The translations under genes were made by a program, and so were the position numbers. Source: Combretum micranthum (Eukaryota > Streptophyta > Magnoliopsida > Myrtales > Combretaceae). From it: a stretch of DNA of 64,000 nucleotides. The DNA is taken from assembly GCA_024138025.1 (NCBI GenBank), contig JAMXBD010004261.1:1-64000 (forward strand). The letters run 5' to 3'. Below the pieces are notes generated by a model, which saw nothing but the letters and a program-made list of their open reading frames with translations, was not told the origin of the DNA and did not search any database. Shown one piece after another: positions 33,536 through 44,056 of the stretch. The first letter of the stretch is position 1. Every line of letters starts with the position of its first letter.

Positions 33536-35633
33536 TTTAATTAATCTTATAAATAGGTAAAACTATAATAGATGTTGAAAATGACATGATTGGATATTTA
33601 TTCAATAAAATGTTCTATTAGATTAGGATGATGCCCATTTCATTTTATAAATGTGAGACATTAGAGCTATATTGTATTATGAATTGTGGTTTAATAGAAT
33701 TAGTATTAGAGTGTTCATCTCTAGTGAGAACATGTAGCAGGCTATTAATACTCTCGATTTATGGCGTTACATAAAGGGAGAAAGATCAAGCGTCAAAATG
33801 TTCGAATGCCATTGTGAAGTGATTTAGAAGTATCAATGCTTTTGTAAAGTGATTTAGAAGTATTGATACCAAGACCAAATTAAGTCTCATCTTGACAACT
33901 CATTCCAATGAGTTCTCAAAGTATGTGGACGGCTAGTTACATATGTGGAATTTTGCAAAAGGTGTACTGTTGAATCATTGTATCCATTAGTTTTTCCTTT
34001 TTCTCTTTGTTCTTTTTTTTTTTTTTCTTTTTGCCAACCATTGTACCATTAGTTGAACGAATGTATTGTTCCAATATGATGTGTTTGTGTTTCTTTAACG
34101 TAGAACATTTAAATGAGTCGGTAACAAACCTCAATTCATGATCAAAGGTAAAATGGATTTGGTTATCATAACTTTTGCGAGAATTATAGCATATGATAAT
34201 TGATAAAAAGGAAAATATTACATTTGGTAGGGTTAAATTTACATTCGGTATCTGATTTTTGTTAATTTACCTAAAGCTTAAAAATGTGAATTTGCTATGA
34301 ATAAATTTTTTTATTGCAAAAAGTAGTAAAGTCCCGGTAATTGATTGCAAAATTTGGCAAAATTATGATAATTAATTGTAAAAAAAATAAAATTTAGATG
34401 TATTTGTATTTCACAAATAATATTTTTCATATTTTCTCCAGAACTCTTCTTTCTCATAAGCATCCACAAACTATTGAACCTATTTTCTACAAATTTGTAA
34501 AATATATTAGCATACACAATCACTTCGAAGAGTTAGTTATTATGTTTTTGGATAGTCAGATATTCTTTGTAAACATAACAAATAGGATTTGTAAAACTCT
34601 TATTAAAAAAAAAAAAAAAAAAAAAACTAAAGAGCCTTTAGGTATGTCACCCTGACTTCCTTTTGGACACCATATAGCTTTTTAAGTAGGAAAAAAAATA
34701 GTATTAATATGTTACGTGTCTTTATAATTGATGAGCAAAAATACTAATACTCTTTTTTCACATATAAAAAATTTATGGTATTTATATGCTACTTATCCAA
34801 TTTCCAATCCATGTAACAAATGTTGGGCAACAAATGTTGTCTTAAATGAAACCATCACCCTACCTTAGTTAACCTAGTTCATATTGCCTGTTGTACTGTC
34901 AAACTTCAAAAAATTAACAAATTTTACCCATTGATAGGGATCAGCTGAACCTTGGCTTGCTAGATTATCCAAGCAAGTGCTTTTGGTTTACAGCCAAAAT
35001 TTTTTTCCTTTTTCTTTTTGGTTTTTATTCATGAGTACACTGTGTTTGACAAACATTTAAAAGGTGAAAAGCTAATGAAAGCAAAACAAAGAAGGAAAAT
35101 CAAATGAGAAAAGTTTTTTATACTTGTTTTGAGAAAAAAAAATTGGAAATGGAATATAATGAATGGAAATAAAATAATAAAATGACTTGAATGGCCAATT
35201 ATGTTTTTCTTTCCATCTCCTTTTAAGAGTATTTTAGTAATTTTAGGATGTTTTTCCATTTCCATTGCTTTCATCTCAATTTTGGAGAAAAGATAAGGGA
35301 CTCATGTTTCCTTCCATTTCCATTGAATTCATCATATTTCCACGTTAACAAAAATACTTAAACACAAATATCCATCTTTGTTTTCCTACTTCTTTTGATA
35401 TCATTAGGGTCTATTTGGTTTGTCATTTTAAGGTCATTTTGACATTTTAATTTTATTATTTTCAAATAGACTATTTGTCAAAGACATATATAAATGAAAA
35501 CTATATATTTTTACTTATAAACAAATTAAATTGACCACATACTGATAAGATACATATATAGATAAAAATCAAACAATCCATATAAACCTTAGATTTCCAT
35601 CATTCCCAAGCATAATATAGAAGTTTATAAGTA
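33536..35633. other. Intergenic, no gene recognised
   Basis: Contains a ~32-bp tandem pair (GTGAAGTGATTTAGAAGTAT / GTAAAGTGATTTAGAAGTAT) at about 33813-33862 and an A-run at about 34604-34625. A partial fragment of the TTTGGTA palindromic family lies at 34213-34390. The short open frames are low-complexity and Lys- or Phe-rich. Confidence 0.4.
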
Positions 35634-35905
35634 GGGTTAATATCACGAATGGTACTTGAACTTTAACAAAATATACAATTAGGTACATGAACTTTGATAT
35701 TAATCAATTTAATACATAAATTTTGAAATTAATCAATTTGAAATTTGAAAAAACTTTTTATGCATAGCAACAATATCTCCATTAATTTCTTTTAGGTATC
35801 GAATTGATCAATTTTGAAAATTTTCACCAAATTAATCACTTTTAAAGTTTAGATAGATAATTATATATTTTGCCAAAGTTTAAATGTGATTTGTAACATT
35901 ATCTC
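35634..35905. mobile_element. Palindromic (foldback) non-autonomous element, 272 bp
   Basis: The left end GGGTTAATATCACGAATGG and the inverted right end GAGATAATGTTACAAATCA are related. The inner arms continue as inverted repeats (TGATATTAATCAATTTAAT on the left, TGAAAATTGATCAATTCGA read inverted from the right). Similar elements lie at 59095 and 62517. The flanks contain TATAA on both sides but no exact duplication I can fix. Confidence 0.6.
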
Positions 35906-36331
35906 GTTATAAATAATATACTTAATGTGATATTATTGATTGAAGATGGCATTTACACTTGCATTCTTCTACCAAATGATTCTTTGACCATACAATATGC
36001 CTGATATTGTTTTATATAGATGATAATGATATAAAATTTGACAAATACAATGGATTGAGTATGTCATGTTGCAGATTCAAACTTCAAGTTTGAATTATAA
36101 TAAATAAAATCCCATCAAATACAATATATAACTATTTCAAATTTTTAATTATAATCACTATTTGACAAGTGAAAATTCGACCAAACTTAACACATCTCAC
36201 AATCAACTTGTGTAATCAAATTTTTATTGCTATATTGAAGAGGGTCTTTCCCATGGAATATTACTTCTGGCAAGTACAATGCTCTATTTCAAAATTACTA
36301 TATGTATATATATATGTATATATATATATCC
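35906..36331. other. Upstream region of the MIR399 locus, no recognised transposon
   Basis: AT-rich DNA with a (TA)n-like tract at 36299-36330. No element ends or coding frames are visible. Confidence 0.4.
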
Positions 36332-36339
36332 GAATATAC
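36332..36339 (+). promoter_or_regulatory. P1BS match (GNATATNC) upstream of MIR399, distal
   Basis: GAATATAC fits the palindromic PHR1-binding consensus. It lies about 500 bp before the hairpin. In other plants PHR-type MYB factors act through such sites on MIR399 promoters under phosphate starvation. In AT-rich DNA a single match can occur by chance. Confidence 0.45.
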
Positions 36340-36551
36340 CACCACATTGAGGAAATGTCTTTCTGTAGAATTAACTTTCTTCCCTTCAAAGACACTTTTT
36401 TGAAGGCATGGATTCATTGATAGCAAAACAACCTCAACGAGGGGACTTTATAATTTGCCATTGGACTCATTGGACCACTTTTGTGACTTTCTTTTTTCCC
36501 TTTCATAATTTTCTCAATATCTACAAATTCTCAATGCCTTGGATGTTCTCA

Positions 36552-36559
36552 GAATATGC
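36552..36559 (+). promoter_or_regulatory. P1BS match (GNATATNC) upstream of MIR399, proximal
   Basis: GAATATGC fits the PHR1-binding consensus. It lies 134 bp before the putative TATA box and 276 bp before the hairpin. It is the more plausible of the two sites by distance. Confidence 0.5.
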
Positions 36560-36692
36560 TTATAATTTTAAAAGTCATGATGCTTTTAAGAAACCTATAT
36601 ATACATGTAGTAAACAATAGTGTTCATCAAAGCGCTAGAATTTGTAAAAGAAACAAAAGAGAGTATTATAGATATATTGTTGCATATTTAAC

Positions 36693-36702
36693 TATATATA
36701 AG
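36693..36702 (+). promoter_or_regulatory. Putative TATA box of MIR399
   Basis: CTATATATAAGG is a near-ideal plant TATA context. It predicts a transcription start near 36725-36735, about 100 bp before the hairpin, a usual distance for MIR399 genes. A weaker alternative, CTATATATACA, lies at 36595-36605. Confidence 0.55.
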
Positions 36703-36827
36703 GTAGAAAAGTATATTTTCAAACGATCCATGTGATCCATATTTAAAGTAGAAATCTATATTCCATATGTCGGCAGAGGAGAGAAAACTAAAAGGCTCAA
36801 ATATTGTAGTAGAACTTGATGCTGGGG

Positions 36828-36917
36828 TGAATTGCTGGGTAAGTACTCCTTTGGCAGTGAGCTTAAACCTCGAGAGAGGGAAATTACACTGCCAAAGGAG
36901 ATTTGCCCATCAATTCA
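36828..36917 (+). ncRNA. MIR399 microRNA precursor hairpin
   Basis: The 3' arm holds TGCCAAAGGAGATTTGCCC (36890-36908), the invariant core of miR399; the 21-mer ends AT at 36910. The 5' arm holds the star strand (36837-36858, starting GGGTAAGTACTCC). The duplex pairs across the full mature sequence with one bulged A (36844) and two G-U pairs, and has 2-nt 3' overhangs in the expected register. The stem continues outward with TGAATTG (36828-36834) pairing CAATTCA (36911-36917) and inward with GTG/CAC. The loop folds on itself as CCTC-GAGA-GAGG. In plants miR399 is induced by phosphate starvation, moves in phloem and cleaves PHO2/UBC24 mRNA, raising phosphate uptake. The 62-codon frame over the hairpin (36767-36955) is probably not coding. 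Function is inferred from mature-sequence identity. Confidence 0.93.
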
Positions 36918-37729
36918 CTTTTGCAAAACTCTTTCGCCATCAATGTATGAGGTAAGATGTTGTTAGTTTTGTTGTCTTGTTTTGATATATGATTATGTTG
37001 AAGCATCATTTATAGACTTCAAGCATTCTTGTAAAAGTGATGGTCGGTATGGCACGAATGCAATAGCATTGTTAGAAAATGCAAAGTCTAGAACTTGAAG
37101 ATCTCTAATACTCTGACAGATCAACCATGTACACAAGACATGCGAAAATTCTACTCTACATATTGTCTTCAGGTTTTTATTAATATATTAGTGACTTGTT
37201 AGTATTTATTTTATATAATTAATTATGTTTACATGAAATTCAGTGTTTGAGAAATTTTAAGACGTGTTTTATATCTTATCATTGTTAAGGTAAGATGTTA
37301 CTGCTTAGGGGCTTAGAGAATAAAATTGAAAATTCACATAAATTTTAGAAAAAATATTTTTAGAAAGTACATGTTACTCTCTTCGGAGAAATATATTGAC
37401 TTTTTTTTTTAATTTTTTTTGCAACTATACAAATTAAACAATAAATATGACCAATTTACAAAAAACATTTTCGGTATATAATTTTGTCTCAAGGGTATAT
37501 ATATACTTGTACTTATATTTATTTTAATAATTCATTTAGAAAACACTTGGCTTGGAAAACGGTATTAAAGTAATAGCAACAAGATTTAAAAAAAAATTAC
37601 TAATTGTAAAAGGTCCATGTGATTAAGAAAAGGGAATCAAATGAATTAATTTAGTATAAAATGTAATTTAAGATATGATTGTTCGAGTATATAGTCTAGG
37701 CTAGTCATATTATACTAGAAAGTTACACC
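36918..37729. other. Downstream of the MIR399 hairpin; primary transcript likely extends here
   Basis: ATGAGGTAAGATG at about 36947-36959 is a good 5' splice-site match shortly after the hairpin, so the primary transcript could be spliced. I cannot identify the partner acceptor or the polyadenylation site. There is no other feature. Confidence 0.3.
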
Positions 37730-38010
37730 GTTTAAGGCTAACTTCATTTGATGTCATAATATTTTGAGTGATTCATTTGAGACCACAATGATTATAGAAG
37801 TGGTCAATTGAAGTCATTATTGGTACATATCAACAAGAAAAAATTTAATTAAAACTCATAAGAGCTATCATTTTGTGACACGTTTCAATGGTGACATCAA
37901 TTGACTCACTTTCCTAAACGTTCTGATCTTAAATAAACCACTAGTAATGTTGTAATCTCAAATAAACTTAACCATAAACGTTATAACCTTTTCATGCAAT
38001 TTATCCCAAA
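37730..38010. repeat. Palindromic repeat of the GGATAAATT family, diverged
   Basis: The right end read inverted is GGGATAAATTGCATGAAAAGG followed by TTATAACGTTTATGG. The left part has TTCATTTGATGTCATAATATTTTGAG in the matching position. Words such as CATTTGAGACCAC and its inverse GAGATTACAACATTAC make two arms. It is related to 38150 and 57720. Confidence 0.5.
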
Positions 38011-38149
38011 TTTTTTACTTGTCAATAGAAAATTTTTTAATGAAAAACAAAAGTTTATATATATGTGTGTATATATATATAGTAGAGAGAGAGAAGGGGT
38101 GATTGTATATTTAGTATGTGTGGTAAAATCCCTATCGATACTATATCTA

Positions 38150-38467
38150 ATAAATTATGGTAGAAGGTACTAATGTCTAGAGGTAAGTTTATTTAAGGTA
38201 TCAACATTTTAAATAGTTAAAAAGAGGAATCAATGTTTTGCAAAGTGAATCAAAATGTTCATATCAACTTTTGGATTAATTTTCAATGAACTTTCTTCAG
38301 TTTTTATTAATGGTCAGTATTAATGTCTTATTTTACTCACTTTGCAAAATATTGATAACTCTTTTTAATCACTTGAGACGTTGATATCTTAAATGAATTA
38401 ATGTCCAAACATCAATTCCTTTTTTTTAACTATTTGGAACGTTGATGCATTTTTGTGTAATTTATCC
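38150..38467. mobile_element. Palindromic (foldback) element, GGATAAATTACAC family
   Basis: The left arm runs AAATTATGGTAGAAGGTACT, TTTAAGGTATCAACATTTT, AAATAGTTAAAAAGAGG, AATCAATGTTTTGCAAAGTGA. The right arm read inverted runs GGATAAATTACACAAAAATG, CATCAACGTTCC, AAATAGTTAAAAAAAGG, and further in TTATCAATATTTTGCAAAGTGAG. The arms pair over more than 100 bp. It is non-coding, and the target duplication is not fixed. Confidence 0.6.
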
Positions 38468-38678
38468 ATACTATATTATTATTAGTTCTAAAATTTTGGA
38501 ATTAGAATATATCTTGTAACATGTAAAATTTTCCTAAAACCCATCCCCTATAGAGCATATAAAGTATAAGTACCTTATGAATCCCATAAAACTCTTCTTC
38601 ACATAAATCCAGAAGATCATTATTAACAACATCAAATACATGAAATATTAATTATGAGACATTTTAACTAGTCAATTA

Positions 38679-41600
38679 TGTCACGCCTCAAAAAGGGACC
38701 TAGTAAGAGTAACCTGAAGTTATCATATCATATGTGTACCCATAATATGAAAATTGTCTTGTAAGTCAGAGTTTGTAAGGCTCCGCTTAATTATCTCCTT
38801 TACAAGTTTCAATTGTATAACTATATATTGATAACTAAAAGAATCCGATTTTCCACAATCCACCAAAACCACAGAAAGCCCATATACCCCCACCAAATAG
38901 TAAAATAGGGCATTTAACCTACATTAAAAAAAAAAATCTCTATCTATTATACAATTACTTTAATTCATTCTCCAAGTTTATCTTACATAATACAAAGTTC
39001 AAACAGCTATCCAATGAATCTAATTCATAGTTTAAGTTTTTGTTCCCATTTTCCTATCTTCAAGGAATTCTCTGAAGATGATCTCTTGTTAAAGACAAAT
39101 TATACTCAATTTCATGATTTAAAATATGCTCAATTATTAAAGATTTTGTAGAAATTAATGAGGAATAGGTACTTAATCAAATAAATAATATATTTCAGGT
39201 CTGACACAAATTTGAGCAAATGGAATGTCTTGAAACAAAGAAAATCAATGCAAGATAATATGGATCAAAGAAGTTTGCAACTTTTGCAACACAGAAGTAC
39301 ACGCCGGCTATGGACTAGGCTACGCCGTCAGCGTACATCTAGCCTTCAATGAAAAACTCAATGCGGGCGAAGGATCAAGTCTACACCGCCAGACTCAATT
39401 GCAAAATAACCCAGCATGTATTGCAGGATTCAATGCTGGCAATTCAAAGTTCTACGCTGCCGACGTTTGGCCAACTCACCAAGCAAACAGTACTTTGATT
39501 ATAAAAGCTGATAAGCACGCCAGAAGCGTTCTTCGAACTTCTTCAACTTACGCTGGACTACTGGGCTTCTAAGCCACCGGCCTTTAGCTTGTGCACAAAG
39601 GGAATAGAATGCAAATTTTAAAAACAGTCATCAAAGCCGTTACAACACAACCAGCGTAGAGTTCTTGGAATTTCTAAAAATCAATGAACGCCGGCTATAT
39701 CTAAATCTAAGCCGTGGTGTAAAAGATGGTGTTCCTTCTACATTGTCCCAATGTTGATGAATACTGGTAGCGCACATTTTTTGGATCTGGCAATTATGCA
39801 AACACCAGTAGTATACACCGCCGATGTAGGAAGCGTAACGGCTGGCGTACAGCACGGAAACCTTCAAATTTCTAGATTTTGTTCTATATGTTACGATATT
39901 CATTCCAGAGTTTCCATAACATAAAATTAGAGAGATTTTTATTCTAAGATGAGTGGCTAATTTCCTCATTTTCTAATCGAAGGGATTATTGTGGATTCAG
40001 TTCTTCAAAATTGTGAGATCTAAACAATTTGCGTTTTATATATTTTTTATTCTGGATATTTGTGTATTCTCTGTTTGTCATCTTGTTATTTTGCTTGATT
40101 GTTACGAATTAGGATCCATTTGTTCAATCAATAAAGTGATAGTCTGTCATTCGGAATAACAAACCCGTAATTGTTTGTTTGTTCTGATATTTGTGACACA
40201 ATAGCGTGGTTAATTATGAAATATATGATTAATCATGTTATGAGAATATGCAATCTAATTTAAATAAGTCATGCCATTGATTTGTTAGTTAGAAAAGATT
40301 GTCTCTCTTGTTTTTCATGCTTTTGACAAATTAAACCTTAAGAATCCATTTAGGGTTGTTTAGTCAGAAAGAGAAATAATTAAAGAACTTATTTTGGTTA
40401 TCGAATCAGTAAGGAGAGATAGGTTGTTAGAGCTTGTTAGCAATCATAATCAGTTTGTTCAGATAAAGAATATAGATTTTTGAATCAATGATCAATTCTA
40501 AGAACAGAGTTACAATATACCTTTAACTGGAAATCCTTTTGATATTGAAAAACCTTATTAAATTGTTTTCTTGTTTAATTGAAGTTTTTTTTAATTTCAC
40601 AAATCTCTCTCTCTATCTTCTTATTTGCTAATCTCATAGGAATAGATACTACTAATCATTGAGGTTCGACCCTGCTCATCACTAGTTGCAAACTTTGAGA
40701 GTAGGATAAAAATTTTGTTGGATTCAATACCCACCACTCTCTACACATTCTTAGCCTATTCCCAACTTGAGTTATTCCTGCACAAGAATTGTGGGATGTG
40801 AGCTAAACCACATATCAATGAATAACAAGACCAGACCACACATCAATAAACACCAAGCAAGTATACTTAAAAAGCATATGCAATGCAACAATCAACTATA
40901 AGACATGCACAGTTTGGATGACTGAAATCCAACCCAATGGAGATTTACACTCTCTATTAGGAGTTGAAGGATCAATGTAAGTAATTCACACTCAAGAGAA
41001 ACTAAAAACTAAGGAAGGAGATTTCATTCTTTCTTATACATTATTTCATTTAGAAAATGTTACAACTTTACTTCAACTTAGAACTTACAAACTCCACTAA
41101 ATATTAGCCATTTCTTGTTAACACCACAAAGACGTCCTTTGATGCTTGCTTAGTTTTTTTGTCGAATTGACAAAACAATAGAAACCTTATTTAGAATTAG
41201 GAAAATTTCATCTTGAAACAAAAAACGTAACCGAAGAACCGAAATGCTAATACATAGTGTGGTTGCCATGCTAATCCAAGTTATGTTGTCGTGCAATGCA
41301 TATCCATTTTGCTTAAGAGTCAATTAAAATTTATACCATTATTTAATGATCATACAATGTTCAAACAATCATCAATACATTATCTGCAATATCAAGCAAA
41401 TGGTTATTACTTCTAATATTAAAGTTTGGCATTCATTCAAACACACATATAACATGCATTATTCACATCCCTATACACAACCAATTATGTTTATATTAAT
41501 ATATGTGCAACTATGCTACTAGTACAAATAATGTGATAAGGTCGATGTTACCCACCTGTCATCCTAATTAAGTCACAATAATCCTCTAGAATCTTAAATA

Positions 41601-41689
41601 TTGCTTGGTTTTTCCTATAAAGTAAAATAATAATAAACATCCATTATCTTTCTTAATGTACCCTTTATTAAATTTTAGTATTCAAGTTC
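38679..41689 (+). repeat. LTR-like sequence, copy A, truncated and interrupted
   Basis: Starts TGTCACGCCTC, like many long plant LTRs. From 38679 to about 39110 it corresponds to 41690-42110. After an insertion it resumes at about 40795 (GATGTGAGCTAAACCACATATC) and corresponds to 42118 onward (GGTGTGAGTATAAACCACGAG). Shared blocks then include AATGGAGATT, GAGAAACTAAA, AACTCCACTAA, AGAACTAGGAA/AGAATTAGGAA, ATTTCATCTTGAAA and GTGCAATGCAT. It ends where copy B begins. No coding is visible. Confidence 0.55.
39115..40794 (+). mobile_element. Insertion in LTR-like copy A with a GC-rich CCGGC/GCCG word cluster
   Basis: This ~1.7-kb stretch is absent from copy B. From 39290 to 39860 it is conspicuously richer in G and C, with repeated ACGCCGGCTA, TACGCCGTCAGCG, TACACCGCC, TACGCTGCCGAC and ACACCGCCGATG words. 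The end near 40660-40740 carries GAGGTTCGACCCTGCTCATC and GTTGGATTCAATACCCACC, wording seen at the ends of plant LTRs. It is probably LTR-derived. CAAGGAATT (39062) and CAAGAATT (40784) could be remnants of flanking duplication. The 109-residue minus-strand frame (39640-39969) shows no domain. Confidence 0.4.
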
Positions 41690-42960
41690 TGTCATGCCTC
41701 CAAGAATATCCTAGTAGTAACATACATATTATGACGCTATATGATGTTTGAGAACTTATATTTAGGAAGACTGTATGATATCAGAAAATCATACATGTAT
41801 GCTAATAGAAGATACATTGGAAGATGACATATTTCAATAAAACAGGATCTTTGGGTTCTTAAAAGAATGATAGATACATATAAGATACAACATCATAGAT
41901 AAAACTTTCTAAATAACTGTCTAAGTAATATATATTATAAACCATAACTAACATATGAAGTTTTCAAAACATAAATTGATGTTTAAACATTATCTAACAT
42001 ATATCACTAGATAGTAATATACCGTCTAACTTATAATCCTTTTAGCTCTGAAACCTTATCGTGCTAAACTCTAGGAAGATACTAGCTATGGACGAAGGAT
42101 CATTCTGTAAAAACTATAGGGTGTGAGTATAAACCACGAGTTCAATGAATAACCAGAACTTATTACACATCAGACAAGTTATCAATCATAGATATGTATC
42201 AATCAATCATATGCTCAAATACAAGCTTAGATAACTAGAAATCAAACAGGATGGAGATTCATGCCCTTTCATCAAGGTTGAAGGAACCTTGCCAGGACTA
42301 CGCCTTTAATGACCTACCTGCCTAAGAGAAACTAAACATACATGAATGACAACAACACTTACATTAATTATCTCTTTATCTTAATGGTATTTTAACACTC
42401 ATTTCCTATTTCATACCTTAGAAACTCCACTAAGTGTTACTTCTTTATATCGATATCAAATGTGGCATCCTTCATTTGCCAGTAATTCCTATGGAACCAA
42501 AGGAACAAAGGTAACATTATGTAGAACTAGGAACATTTCATCTAGAAAAGCAAAGCATCGCTAGAGGATCGAAATACTAACATGCAATAGGCTATCATAC
42601 TTAAATTATGCAACTTATGCAAATCGTGCAATGCATGACCATTTCCTTTATGGTACCAATAGTTTTTAATCAGATTCAAGCTGACCATACATTACACAGA
42701 CAATCATCATGCTTTACACTCAGCTATCAAGATAGACTACTATCACTTTCTTTAGTATACTTTAGCAATATACACATACATTGCATAACATGCACATTAC
42801 CTAAACCCGCATTCACAACATTTTCATCATTATCTCTTCATTATAAATCAAGCTAAATTACAAACACAAGCAATGTAACAAGTCTGAGTTACTCACATGT
42901 TCATATTGGCTAATCATAGTAATCGTTTGAAAAATCCACAAATCAATCCGAATCGCCTAA
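41690..42960 (+). repeat. LTR-like sequence, copy B
   Basis: Starts TGTCATGCCTCCAAGAATATCC exactly where copy A breaks off, so B may have inserted into A or arisen by tandem duplication. It continues without the 1.7-kb insertion found in A. The right boundary is uncertain: similarity with the end of copy A (GTTACCCACCTGTCATCC / GTTACTCACATGTTCAT) persists to about 42920. It is non-coding. Confidence 0.5.
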
Positions 42961-43929
42961 TGGATGAATAAAATATTCACCAATCAGATATGTAACTCTA
43001 CAAAATCTCCTAACGAGTGCTTAAGTGTCCTAATAAAATCAATTTTTATTCTTTCTACAACTGTTTTCTCATTTCTAATCCAAATTTAGCATACAAATAG
43101 TCATTTTAAAGCTCATAAGGTCTTCTATTTTCTAGTCTCAATATAAAATTTGTATATACTTTCCTTATGAAAAGTGACTTGAATGATTCCGATTTTTAGT
43201 TTTTATTATGTAATCTTCAACTAAGCCCATAATATTCATTTTATTCGGATTTTTACATATAAATAGTGCTGGAAAGCTTGTTTCAAGTACTATATCATAG
43301 TTAACTTAATTTATGCACTTTGTGGATTTTACCTAATCTGTGAATGTCAATAGATACAAAAGGGTATTCTTGAGTTCGCTGTCAAGATTTTATTGTCTAT
43401 ATAGATTTTTTAATATGATCATCCTAAGATAGTTGATATTTACTATTTATTGTCTATTTTCATTATGTTTCTCTTGTTTCTAATTCATATTTATATCCAT
43501 ATTTGGAGAATCAAATTATTCCTAAACTATTTAATAAAAGTTTATCTAGATTTCACATTCTTTAGTGCTCGTTTTGATAGTGAATTTCATTTGTTATTTA
43601 CTTCATTTGTCAACCTTATCTGTCTTATTGGATATTTTCTTTATGTTTTAGGTCATGATCCAATAACTAAGCATCTATTCCTTCTCATTACATTTTTAGA
43701 ATGCTATATTGGTCTTGTTGATGTATTGAAACTAAATTTATAATGAACCCAGATAGGCCGAAAATTATAGGGTAAGTACCTTAGATTATTTTAGCTTATC
43801 TAAGTCTTCTATTCCCATTTTCTATCATATTTCATTCTTTCAAGATACCTATATTGCATGGCTTTTTGTGTTATAGTACTATAGATGTTCATAGAGCCAA
43901 AATTCCTTATAGGTATCCTAATGGTCATA
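42961..43929. other. Intergenic, no gene recognised
   Basis: AT-rich with no supported repeat boundary. The 97-residue frame at 43450-43743 is hydrophobic and Phe/Leu-rich, has no recognisable motif and lacks compositional contrast with its surroundings, so I treat it as chance. Confidence 0.4.
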
Positions 43930-44056
43930 TTAGCTAGGTTTCATATGTAGGGTAGGTTAGTTCATGACACTTGCATGGAAGCTTGTAAATCTTTATAGAA
44001 ACTAAGACTATCATAGATGTATTAGGGTTTAGTTAGTTGAATTCTACTTCATGTAT

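Noticed and set aside
36767..36955. A 62-codon frame overlapping the MIR399 hairpin
   Set aside because: It covers the microRNA duplex, so its codons are fixed by the hairpin. No domain is seen. A microRNA-encoded peptide is possible but unsupported.
39640..39969. A 109-codon minus-strand frame
   Set aside because: It coincides with the GC-rich word cluster of an LTR-like insert, where stop codons are rarer. No motif or homologue is recognised.
40663..40675. GGTTCGACCCTG, resembling a tRNA T-arm (B box)
   Set aside because: No A box, acceptor stem or anticodon arm is present at the right spacing; the word is common at plant LTR ends.
43450..43743. A 97-codon hydrophobic frame that could be a membrane protein
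   Set aside because: Phe/Leu/Ile-rich as expected from T-rich DNA, with no start context, motif or compositional contrast.
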